Shown piece after piece: positions 15,487 through 22,719 of a stretch of DNA of 24,646 nucleotides (position 1 is its first letter; each line of letters starts with the position of its first letter). Under the pieces are notes generated by a model. The model ran no database searches. It saw only the letters and a list, made by a program, of their open reading frames with translations, and was not told where the DNA came from. Source of the DNA: Bacillus_I endophytica_A. Its GTDB lineage: Bacteria > Bacillota > Bacilli > Bacillales > Bacillaceae_H. Made by a program: the position numbers and the translations under genes. The stretch lies in assembly GCF_026790145.1 (NCBI RefSeq), contig NZ_JALAMS010000057.1, positions 1 through 24,646 on the forward strand, written 5' to 3'.

Positions 15487-16002
15487 ATGCGGAAGAGCAA
15501 GATAATAAATTTTCTGATTCCTAGCTTTTTTGGTTTATGTATCCCCTATCTATTTTATATCTTAATACCTATTAATGTGCCAATTAATCGTTTTATATGG
15601 TTTTTTCTAATAAATTCAGCAGGTTTAGGCTTTATGATCTTTGGAATCCTCAATGTAATAGTGAGTGCTAGGATAATTTACGGTCATTTGGATACCCCAT
15701 TATGGGATAAACCACCTGAGAAATTAGCTGTCTACGGACCTTATAAGTATTGTAGAAATCCCATGACCTTGGGGTTCCTAGCTATCCTTTTAGGTGAAGG
15801 ACTGTTTTTTAAATCTATTGGTATTTTAATCTGGACAGTTATATTTCTAATCATATCAACATTTTTAATTATAAAGATTGAAGAACCGAGCCTAAGACGG
15901 AAATTTGGTAAGGAATATGATAATTATTTTCATAAGACACCTAGATGGATTAACCTTAACTATTCCTATCATAAACAGAATAATTATAAAAGAAATCTTT
16001 AG
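15487..16002 (+). CDS. Isoprenylcysteine carboxyl methyltransferase-like membrane protein
   Basis: About 171 residues with four hydrophobic helices in the first ~130 residues. The C-terminal signature YGPYKYCRNPMTLG followed by EEPSLRRKFGKEYDNYFHKT and PRWI is the SAM-binding motif of the ICMT/PEMT-like family (PF04191/PF04140), including the conserved RNP and EE. ATG at 15487 is placed one base after the preceding stop codon (TAATATG) and has no good ribosome binding site, so it probably depends on coupled translation. It is the last gene of the operon and may methylate a carboxyl or hydroxyl of a lipophilic product at the membrane; substrate unknown. Confidence 0.8.
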   Translation: MRKSKIINFLIPSFFGLCIPYLFYILIPINVPINRFIWFFLINSAGLGFMIFGILNVIVSARIIYGHLDTPLWDKPPEKLAVYGPYKYCRNPMTLGFLAILLGEGLFFKSIGILIWTVIFLIISTFLIIKIEEPSLRRKFGKEYDNYFHKTPRWINLNYSYHKQNNYKRNL

Positions 16003-16182
16003 TATTCTGTTCTTATAGACTACTCTCTTATCGTGAATAGAAAAGTATCCATACTCCTAATCATATTATCTATGTCTTCCCTAATTAAGAATAAATTATA
16101 AAAGATATTTTTATAAAAATCATCTATTTGCGTCCATTACCCAGGGATTAATTATTTGGGAAGACATTAGTATTAGGGAAAG

Positions 16183-16218
16183 AGGAGGTGTGAATTCTTT
16201 AAAGAATTCACACCTCCT
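16183..16218. terminator. 36-bp perfect palindrome, probable operon terminator or attenuator
   Basis: AGGAGGTGTGAATTCTTT is followed directly by its exact reverse complement, giving 18-bp arms with no spacer. It lies 180 bp after the last polyketide gene and 57 bp before the antiporter gene. The transcript would form a strong hairpin; the following ATATTTTATTG is only moderately T-rich. Termination of the polyketide operon or attenuation before the antiporter are both possible. The stretch 16003-16182 before it is AT-rich and shows no convincing gene. Confidence 0.6.
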
Positions 16219-16275
16219 ATATTTTATTGAAAAAACTTAAGCTTTACTCAAGATAGTAAGGGGGATTCCTAGCAT

Positions 16276-17487
16276 ATGACGTTTATTTTATCCCTAGCTT
16301 TGATATTACTTTTGACAAAACTTTCTGGTCATCTATCGGTTCGTTTGGGACAACCACCTGTATTAGGAAAGTTAATTGTCGGAATTTTGTTGGGTCCTGC
16401 GGCTTTAGATTGGATTCACAACGACCAATTTATCTACTATTTCTCTGAAATTGGTGTCTTACTACTTATGTTTATGGCGGGTTTAGAAACAAATTTACAC
16501 CAACTTAAAAGTAATTGGAAACCCATACTTATGGTAGCTATACTGGGGATCCTGTTCCCTTTTATCGGGGGAGTAGGATTAGGGGAATTATTTAATTTAG
16601 ATAGAACTTCTTCATTATTTATGGGTGTCCTACTATGTGTGACATCTGTAAGTATCACTGTGCAAGTGCTTAAGGATTTAAATAAACTAAACTCTAAAGA
16701 AGGTAATATTATTCTAGGCGCTGCAGTAATAGATGCAATAATTGTTGTTGTATTATTAGCTATCTTAATTAGTTTATTTGGAATAGATAAGGATATTTCT
16801 CTAACTGACCTTATTGTTAAGAAGATAATGTTTTTCATTGTGATCATATTAGTAGGTTGGTTTATAGTACCAAAAACCTTAAACGTGATGATGAAATTAA
16901 AGGTTTCAGAACCTTTAGTCTCTACAGGATTAGCAATTTGTTTTAGTTACGTCTATTTTGCAAACCTAATGGGGATGTCCGGAATGATAGGTGCTTTTGC
17001 TGCTGGCCTCGCCATCTCACAGACTAATCACAAAGATACAATTGTAAGTAAAGTCGAACCGGTTGCATACTCCATATTTGTACCAGTCTTTTTCGTCAGT
17101 ATAGGATTGAATATATCTTTTAAGAATATGGATAATCAACTAATATTTATAGCAACATTCTCCTTAGTTGCTATTTTAACTAAGCTGATAAGTGGGGTAT
17201 GGGGATCCAGATTGTCAGGATTACCTACGAAATCTTCGCTACTTATTGGATCTGGAATGATATCTAAAGGAGGAGTAGGATTAGTGATAGCGTCTGCTGG
17301 GCTTCAGAATTCACTATTAACGCCGGATTACTTCACTCCAACTATCATAATAGTGGTTATTACAACATTAATATCCCCACCTCTTACTAAATATATTATT
17401 CAATTTGAAAGTAAAATGAATAGAAGGAATTCAGTCTTAAAAATATACAAAAATAATGTATTAGGTAAAGAAAAAAAAGCAAAATAA
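16276..17487 (+). CDS. Monovalent cation:proton antiporter, CPA2 (Kef/NapA/GerN-like)
   Basis: A 403-residue membrane protein with about 12 hydrophobic segments, beginning at once with helix 1 and showing family motifs GQPPVLGKLIVGILLGP (25-41), EIGVLLLMFMAGLET (58-72), MSGMIGAFAAGLAI and VPVFFVSIGL. RBS AAGGGGG precedes the ATG. In most CPA2 antiporters the ion-binding site is a double Asp in helix 5 (AAVIDD); here it reads AAVIDA (Asp153, Ala154), so one carboxylate is missing. It lies directly after the polyketide operon and before a decayed TetR gene. It could help tolerance to an ionophoric or proton-coupled product, or be an unrelated chromosomal gene. Confidence 0.85.
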   Translation: MTFILSLALILLLTKLSGHLSVRLGQPPVLGKLIVGILLGPAALDWIHNDQFIYYFSEIGVLLLMFMAGLETNLHQLKSNWKPILMVAILGILFPFIGGVGLGELFNLDRTSSLFMGVLLCVTSVSITVQVLKDLNKLNSKEGNIILGAAVIDAIIVVVLLAILISLFGIDKDISLTDLIVKKIMFFIVIILVGWFIVPKTLNVMMKLKVSEPLVSTGLAICFSYVYFANLMGMSGMIGAFAAGLAISQTNHKDTIVSKVEPVAYSIFVPVFFVSIGLNISFKNMDNQLIFIATFSLVAILTKLISGVWGSRLSGLPTKSSLLIGSGMISKGGVGLVIASAGLQNSLLTPDYFTPTIIIVVITTLISPPLTKYIIQFESKMNRRNSVLKIYKNNVLGKEKKAK

Positions 17488-17659
17488 TGAATTTAATACC
17501 TCATTCCTTTTCCCTAGACAAATAACCCCCAAATTAATCTAGGATTATCTATTCTAAATAACAGTAAAATTTATATATTATGTATACTTCTCTTTCCCGA
17601 AAATAAGATAGGGATTCTTTATAAACTAACAATATGTAAGATTCTAAAGAAGGTGTTGA

Positions 17660-18102
17660 ATTATAATAAATTATCGGAGTACACGTAAGAGAACATTAAA
17701 ACCAACTTTGGAATTAATAAAGAAGAAAGGTTTTAAGGGGACCGCTACACGTGAAATTTCAAATGAATCCGGAGTAAATGAATCAACGTTATTTCGTCAT
17801 TTTAAGAATAAGAAAGGAATTTCAATATCTGCTTTTGAACAATTCTCATATATTCCTACCTTTTCAAAATCTATAAGAGAGGGAGTACAATGGTATTTGG
17901 AAGAAGATTTATTGATGTTCTCTAGATTATATCAGCAAATTCTAAGGAGAAATGAGAATTTAATTGTAGTTGGTTTGAAAGAAAAAAACTTTTTCCGGAG
18001 CTTGAACAACAAATCACGGGATTTCTAAGAGGATTAAAAGATATTTTGATACAGTACCTTAATAAAATGAAGGAAAGAAAAATTCTCATTAGAATTATGT
18101 AA
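17660..18102 (+). pseudogene. TetR-family regulator, frameshifted remnant
   Basis: Translation from about 17660 gives IIINYRSTRKRTLKPTLELI, then a TetR helix-turn-helix (GFKGTATREISNESGVNEST, LFRHFKNKKGIS). No ATG, GTG or TTG starts the reading frame at the right place; ATT 17660 or ATA 17663 follow AAGAAGGTG at normal distance, so the start codon was lost or is a rare one. After residue VGLKEK the frame breaks at a run of seven A (17982-17988); one more A would restore FPELEQQITGFLRGLKDILI and on to the TAA at 18100. Even then the protein is about 50 residues short of a normal TetR. It probably once regulated the antiporter gene upstream. Confidence 0.75.
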
Positions 18103-18103
18103 A

Positions 18104-18253
18104 CTAGAAATGCATATACAAACAGGGTTTCATCCCTTTTTTCTTATATATTAACGTAAATGTAATTCCTTCATCATTATAATCGTACATATCAGATGCT
18201 GTTGTTCCATATGCAATACATGTATATTGATCTATTGTTGTATATATAGGCAT
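18104..18253 (-). CDS. Small hypothetical protein (49 residues)
   Basis: A minus-strand ORF starting MPIYTTIDQYTCIAYGTTAS and ending KPCLYMHF, with AAAGGAAAGAAGAAG just before the ATG. Aromatic-rich, no membrane segment or signal peptide. I do not recognise it. Its 3' end touches the end of the TetR pseudogene, so it could be the truncated remnant of something longer. The good ribosome binding site is the main support. Confidence 0.35.
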   Translation of the reverse strand: MPIYTTIDQYTCIAYGTTASDMYDYNDEGITFTLIYKKKGMKPCLYMHF

Positions 18254-18286
18254 CTTCTTCTTTCCTTTTTACTAGTCAGTCCCTAC

Positions 18287-18302
18287 ACTCACTAAAGTGA
18301 GT
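18287..18302. promoter_or_regulatory. Palindrome upstream of small ORF, possible operator
   Basis: ACTCACTAAAGTGAGT has 7-bp arms around AA, with the flanks TAC/GTATA extending a partial match. It lies 34 bp upstream of the minus-strand small ORF, in the style of TetR-family operators. Function is a guess. Confidence 0.35.
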
Positions 18303-18383
18303 ATAGATTATTGATAAAATGTAAACCTGTTAAGTTTATGAATGTCCTTAAATTATCGGATAACCTTATTTTAATCTAAAAGC

Positions 18384-18405
18384 CGTATCACTTAAGAGTG
18401 ATACG
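18384..18405. terminator. Hairpin terminator
   Basis: CGTATCACT, loop TAAG, AGTGATACG forms a 9-bp stem. On the minus strand it is followed by GCTTTTAGATTAAAA, which suits termination of the YhgE-like pseudogene transcript that ends at 18453; on the plus strand ACTTTCTTT follows. It may act in both directions. Confidence 0.6.
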
Positions 18406-18452
18406 ACTTTCTTTAGTATGAACTATTTGTATTCAAGGAGCGAAATAGTTTA

Positions 18453-19620
18453 TTATCTTTCTAATTTCCTTTGGGATTCTTGCTCTTTTGCTGAATTGAC
18501 TCTTAAGGCAGAGGCTAGTAGGATTAACATGCTTACTAATCCAATCCATACTAAGACAGAAACAGGAGTGTTCCAGCTTAATCCTTTTTCGAAGAAAAAC
18601 AATTCACGAAGTCCGTCTACCATGAATTACATCAGCAACCAAGAATAAATCCAATTCCGATAAAGCGAAGACATCATTTCAGGAGCCATGGCGATTAAAG
18701 GTGACCCAAAGAATAATAATAAGGCAAATACAGGTACTCCTTTAATACTAAAAATGATAGGACAGCTGAAATCATTAAGAAGAAGCTAAATGCCGTAATT
18801 GTTAAAAACAAGGCAGTATCCGCAATATCAAGCCCTACCATTCCATCTGCTATCCAAGTAAAGCCCAATCCAACGATAAGAGCTACAATAGCCCCCATTA
18901 AAATTTGAACAATTTTTATCTCAAATTTCTCCATTCTACTTTTGATCGGCATTTTACTAACAGCAACAAAGATGATAGCTGTACTAACCATAATGGCCAT
19001 CCACAGGGGTGGGAATAAATAAACAGGGGCATTTCCATTTGTACTATTCATATCGACCTCATTTACGTTTATAACGTTTTTCTTAATAGTCGTTGCTAAA
19101 CTAGATGACTGTACGACTGTTAGATTGATTCTTTGTTTGTTAGACTCCTCTAGTAGTTGAGTACGAACATTACTATTCAGATTATCTAATACTTGATTTA
19201 ATACCTGCCCCGTCAATGTAGAAGCAGCCGTATTCATTCCCTGCTTAATAAATATTTTTATTTCAGGTGAAGAAGGTGTTGGGGTTCGTAGTGAAGCTAG
19301 CTTTGTATTAAAATCTTTTGGAATGACTAACGCTCTATAATGCTTTTAGTTATCTAAGTCTTTTTGTAATCCCCCCAACATTTTCCGTTTTATAACAGAT
19401 TCGTCATCTGTTGTAGACGTCTTTTGGATGGTTTGATCAATATTTTTTCCCATATTGATCTTTGGTTGATTAGGGATATCTAAGCCTTGATCTTCATTAA
19501 CGATGGCAACCGGAAGATTTTTCGGTTGAGATTGCACCTAAGGAAATAAGATTAGAGAAAAAATAAAAATAACGATCAATGCAATAACGGGCGATAATAA
19601 TAAGAATTGAATTATAAGTC
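18453..19620 (-). pseudogene. YhgE/DUF3533-like ABC-2 type membrane protein, multiply disrupted
   Basis: Reassembled on the minus strand: N-terminal helix LLLSPVIALIVIFIFSLILF, then QPKNLPVAIVNEDQG, a long outside region, and C-terminal membrane helices with VPVFALLLFFGSPLIAMAPE and FMVDGLRELFFF near the end. This is the plan of YhgE/Pip-like and SNG1 (DUF3533) membrane proteins of Firmicutes. Three in-frame stops break it (TAG at 19538-19540, TAA at 19346-19348, TAA at 18627-18629) and one base is missing in the T run around 18750. No start Met is seen in the right place. The ancestor had about 385 residues. The divergent TetR gene at 19718 was probably its regulator. Confidence 0.75.
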
Positions 19621-19636
19621 TAAATCAATTCTTATT
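19599..19636. repeat. Inverted repeat between YhgE pseudogene and TetR gene
   Basis: AATAAGAATTGA (19599-19610) and TCAATTCTTATT (19625-19636) are perfect 12-bp inverted arms with a 14-bp spacer. A second dyad GTGTT-GGTTATAG-AACAC follows at 19658-19675 closer to the TetR gene. Either could be an operator; the first also covers the place where the pseudogene start should be. Confidence 0.4.
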
Positions 19637-19717
19637 CAATCATCAAAAATCTTAATTGTGTTGGTTATAGAACACTTATAAATAATGTGTTGGATAAATA
19701 CTCAAGGAGGATAAAAA

Positions 19718-20326
19718 ATGCGAGATAGTAATAGAGATTTACGCGTTATGCGAACAAAAGAATCGATTCGGGATTCCTTAGTAGAATTAATAGAAGAAAA
19801 GGGATTCAAAGCTATAACAGTCAAAGATATTACAACAAGGGCGAACATAAACCGAGGGACCTTCTATGCCCACTATCAGGATAAATTCGATTTAATGACT
19901 AAGTGCCAAGAAGAGATTATGAGCGAGATGCTTAGAATTGGGAAAGAATATTTTCCGCAGGCTATAGAGGAACTTAGAACTTCAACTCTTACATCAAAAC
20001 CATTTACCCTTACTGTATTAATGTTTGAATACTTAAACGACAATAGTAGATTTATGAAAGCTATTTTAGGACCAAAAGGGGATTTATCTTTTCAAACCGA
20101 GTTAAAAAAATTTATGTGGAATACTCTATTTGAACATGAAATGGTTAAACAGGAAAATTTGTGCGTTCCAGAGGAATATTTAATTTCCTATGTATCTTCA
20201 GCCCATATTGGTGTAATTCAGCAATGGTTAAATAGTGGGGGAAAAGAATCTCCTGAAAAAATGGCGCAAATCCTATTGACCATAACGGCTAACGGACCCT
20301 TTGTTGCAGCAGGTTTGAAAAAGTAA
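19718..20326 (+). CDS. TetR/AcrR-family regulator with TetR_C_8-like domain
   Basis: A 202-residue protein: basic N-terminus, helix-turn-helix at about 15-55 (FKAITVKDITTRANINRGTF, YAHYQDKFDLM), and a C-terminal domain of the type seen in YhgD-like TetR proteins (FLKAILG-type motif as FMKAILGPKGD, and GVIQQWLNSGGKESPEKMAQ). Start ATG follows AAGGAGG. It is divergent from the YhgE-like pseudogene; in Bacillus a TetR gene beside yhgE is a common pair, so its natural target seems lost here. Intact by all visible criteria. Confidence 0.88.
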   Translation: MRDSNRDLRVMRTKESIRDSLVELIEEKGFKAITVKDITTRANINRGTFYAHYQDKFDLMTKCQEEIMSEMLRIGKEYFPQAIEELRTSTLTSKPFTLTVLMFEYLNDNSRFMKAILGPKGDLSFQTELKKFMWNTLFEHEMVKQENLCVPEEYLISYVSSAHIGVIQQWLNSGGKESPEKMAQILLTITANGPFVAAGLKK

Positions 20327-20492
20327 TCATAAGAAAAGGGGTATTTTCCTTGGTAAATAGATTTTTAATGTGAAATTATAAGGAATAATACAAAGAAACC
20401 AATCTATAAAAGGACAAATATGTGAACTTAGATAACCATTCCTTCCATCTCGTTGATCGTCTACTTTCTTATGTTAATTTTTGGAGTTAAAT

Positions 20493-20527
20493 AAAGGATG
20501 TCATACACATAAGTATTACATCTTTTT
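20493..20527 (+). terminator. Rho-independent terminator candidate
   Basis: AAAGGATGTCATAC pairs with GTATTACATCTTTT over about 14 positions with one G-U and one mismatch, loop ACATAA, followed by T residues. It lies 170 bp after the TetR stop. The rest of 20327-20698 shows no gene. Confidence 0.5.
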
Positions 20528-20591
20528 AATTCACTTACTCTTTCTCTACTCTATAAAATTGTTGTGAGCGAACTCACTCTTTTCCATAAAC

Positions 20592-20619
20592 CGTCCGTAA
20601 AAGTATACTTTTACGGACG
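20592..20619. repeat. 28-bp perfect palindrome
   Basis: CGTCCGTAAAAGTA is followed directly by its reverse complement. Part of it (AAGTATACTTTTACGGAC) recurs at 22412-22429 with one difference, so it looks like an interspersed palindromic element rather than a site unique to the DUF3888 gene 80 bp downstream. No clear T tract follows. Confidence 0.6.
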
Positions 20620-20698
20620 ATTAAAGAACAGCATAACTGAACAACAAGATTTAATAAATAAACCTTAGTGAAGGAACACTATGCACTGAGGTGGTCAT

Positions 20699-21073
20699 AT
20701 GATAAAGAAAACATTATTTTTGATAGTTTTAGTTTTTATATTAACTGTACCTACCACATACTCGAATGCGTCTGATTTACCTGAAGATTTGTTAGAAGAA
20801 GAATTAATCAAGCTATTGCAGGAACCCATTTTGTCTGTTGTAGGGACAGGTTGGTTTAGTGGTAATGAAAAAATATTAGAAATCAAACAAGCCAAAAAGA
20901 ACAAGGATGTTTTTTTCATAACAGTTCAAGTAGTAACCTTTGAAGGGCCACATAACCCACCTTATATGGAAGAGGTCATTACTTTTAGAATTAAGGGCAA
21001 CAAGGTGAACCCAATTGATTATTTTAACAGGGTTATACCTGAAAGCGAATGGCATAAATTCGAAATACCTTAA
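20699..21073 (+). CDS. Secreted DUF3888 protein
   Basis: A 124-residue protein. The first ~25 residues are a signal peptide (MIKKTLFLIVLVFILTVPTT, cleavage probably after YSNA), followed by the DUF3888 sequence: LPEDLLEEELIKLLQEPI, an internal IKQAKKNKDVFFITVQVVTF, and EGPHNPPYMEEVITFRI. DUF3888 proteins occur in Bacillus and relatives; their function is not known. RBS GAGGTGG is 5 bases before the ATG. Monocistronic, with a hairpin after it. Confidence 0.82.
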   Translation: MIKKTLFLIVLVFILTVPTTYSNASDLPEDLLEEELIKLLQEPILSVVGTGWFSGNEKILEIKQAKKNKDVFFITVQVVTFEGPHNPPYMEEVITFRIKGNKVNPIDYFNRVIPESEWHKFEIP

Positions 21074-21114
21074 TTGATTCCTTCAATGGTCTAGGGACTT
21101 TAACGAAATAAGAA

Positions 21115-21138
21115 AACTCCAATACATTTGGGGTTCCC
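21115..21138 (+). terminator. Terminator candidate after DUF3888 gene
   Basis: AACTCCAA and TTGGGGTT form an 8-bp stem with one G-U pair and loop TACAT, followed by CCCTTT. It lies between two convergent genes. The T tract is weak. Confidence 0.4.
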
Positions 21139-21178
21139 TTTCAACATCTTGAACATCAACACTATCCTTTAAGCTAGC

Positions 21179-21847
21179 TTAAATAAAAGTATCGGATTCA
21201 ATTCTTCTTTTATTTTCAAATTCAAAGACATAGGCTGGCGTATTACCTATAACTTTAAACCCATCCGGACAAAGACAAATCCCTGTATCTTCAGATAAAG
21301 CAATTACAGGTTTGTTATACTCATTCATATAACTTTTGATTAAATGATCGTTTTCCATTTGATAATGACACCATATTGAATAATTACCAATAAGATTTAA
21401 TCCATCGAAATCTTGTGAATTTAGGATATTAGAGTCCATATGAGCACAGGTCATAATATTCGACCCTAATACTATGGCTCCTGCACTTCCTCCATAGACC
21501 ACGCCTTTGTTTTCTACATACTCCTTTAAAACCTCATCAAAACCAAAGTTGCGCAAATCATTTAGTAAACTAAATGTATTTCCTCCACCAATATATACAG
21601 CAGAGAATTGATTTAAATCTTTAATTGATTTATTTGATAAATCTGTCCACATAACAATGTTTTGAACTCCTAGAGGATTTAATGTGCTATTTATCCATTC
21701 AAAGCATGATTCATACGAAATGGCCCCTTTTAGTGCAATAGGGATATATAATAACGGTTTACTTAAATTAACCTGACTAACAAATTCTTTATCAATTTCT
21801 TTCGTTTGTTTTGCATTCCCACCACCTGATAAAAATAGTTTAGTCAT
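21179..21847 (-). CDS. Peptidase E-like protein (S51 family)
   Basis: A 222-residue cytosolic protein of the S51/class I glutamine amidotransferase-like fold. AVYIGGGNTFSLL (84-96) precedes the nucleophile elbow VYGGSAGAIVLG with Ser121, and His161 in WCHYQMEND is a candidate for the catalytic base. Peptidase E hydrolyses Asp-X dipeptides; cyanophycinase-like relatives share the fold, so the substrate is not certain. Length agrees with the family (~220-230). RBS GGGGGG is 6 bases before the ATG. Apparently monocistronic. Confidence 0.85.
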   Translation of the reverse strand: MTKLFLSGGGNAKQTKEIDKEFVSQVNLSKPLLYIPIALKGAISYESCFEWINSTLNPLGVQNIVMWTDLSNKSIKDLNQFSAVYIGGGNTFSLLNDLRNFGFDEVLKEYVENKGVVYGGSAGAIVLGSNIMTCAHMDSNILNSQDFDGLNLIGNYSIWCHYQMENDHLIKSYMNEYNKPVIALSEDTGICLCPDGFKVIGNTPAYVFEFENKRRIESDTFI

Positions 21848-21917
21848 AAAATCCCCCCTTATCTAATCTATACCATATAAAAAATTAGTTAACATAATCC
21901 TCGAAAACAGAAGTTAA

Positions 21918-22280
21918 CTATTGGATTCTTTTATTTTTATCAGGAACATTATCAAAGACATCTTCCTCTGTATCAAATCCCTCGGGATTCCAACATTCCT
22001 CTGGATATCCTTCTTCCTCAAATACTGTTCTTAAATGTTCAATGGCTTCATACCAGGTATTAAATTGCAAAAAGGAATATGGAGGATGACCTTCATCATT
22101 CCAAACAATCCATGTCCCCTTTGATAATTGTGTGGCAAAATAAGAAGCATCAGGAGGGATTTGAAAGACTTCAAACGTACTCTCCATAACTTCATTCCAG
22201 GATGCAAAACCTAATTGCTTCGCAAAATCCTCATAATTGCCACTCAAAAATGTTTTGAGGAATTTAAACATACGGTCCAT
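21918..22280 (-). CDS. Hypothetical acidic protein (120 residues)
   Basis: A soluble, acidic protein starting MDRMFKFLKTFLSGNYEDFA. The middle contains an aromatic-rich stretch (WIVWNDEGHPPYSFLQFNTW) and the end is acidic (FDTEEDVFDNVPDKNK). I chose ATG at 22280 because AGGAGG stands 10 bases before it; the longer form starting at 22304 overlaps that site. No membrane segment or signal peptide. I do not recognise the family. Confidence 0.65.
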   Translation of the reverse strand: MDRMFKFLKTFLSGNYEDFAKQLGFASWNEVMESTFEVFQIPPDASYFATQLSKGTWIVWNDEGHPPYSFLQFNTWYEAIEHLRTVFEEEGYPEECWNPEGFDTEEDVFDNVPDKNKRIQ

Positions 22281-22362
22281 TAATTCCTTTCCTCCTTTTA
22301 GCATTTAATCTATAACATATACAAACTTAGTTTACATAAGCTAAATTCTAGGAAGTAATAAA

Positions 22363-22396
22363 AGCTGAAACTCATTAAATTACAACGAGTTTCAGC
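22363..22396. terminator. Orphan hairpin with T-rich tail
   Basis: GCTGAAACTC and GAGTTTCAGC form a perfect 10-bp stem with a 14-bp loop; CTTTTCTTGCTCTTT follows on the plus strand. No plus-strand gene ends nearby, so a small RNA or a lost gene could precede it. Confidence 0.4.
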
Positions 22397-22411
22397 CTTT
22401 TCTTGCTCTTT

Positions 22412-22429
22412 AAGTATACTTTTACAGAC
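22412..22429. repeat. Half copy of the 20592-20619 palindrome
   Basis: AAGTATACTTTTACAGAC differs at one position from bases 20602-20619 region of the 28-bp palindrome. The remaining arm is not preserved. The wider stretch 22305-22719 shows no convincing gene. Confidence 0.4.
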
Positions 22430-22719
22430 ATAATATTCTATTAAGAGGAGCCTTATATACGTCAATTGAATATATTTTATATAAAATCTTGCTCACTACA
22501 AAGAACTATATATGGTCGATATATAAGTAATTTAATTTCCCTAGACCTGCTCAAAAGGGAATAAAAGGGACGAAATTTACTTATTTTATCTTTAGGAAGA
22601 CAGTATGGTTAAAACTTCTTTTCAACAGGTTTTCATCTTCTCCAGTTAGTTCATGTAAGTTTTAAATAATAATCATGTATACTTTCTTAATAACTAACAG
22701 AGGAGAAAGGATAATACTT

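Noticed and set aside
16437..16847. Minus-strand reading frame of 136 codons
   Set aside because: Shadow of the antiporter gene; no ribosome binding site or recognisable product.
18418..18648. Plus-strand reading frame of 76 codons
   Set aside because: It is antisense to the 3' part of the YhgE-like pseudogene, which has clear protein similarity on the minus strand, and has no ribosome binding site.
19658..19700. Direct repeat GTGTTGG and dyad before the TetR gene as a confirmed operator
   Set aside because: The arms are only 5 bp and the sequence is AT-rich; kept as a mention but not listed as a separate feature.
20695..20919. Minus-strand reading frame of 74 codons resembling a signal-bearing protein
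   Set aside because: It is antisense to the DUF3888 gene, which has a signal peptide, a ribosome binding site and family similarity.
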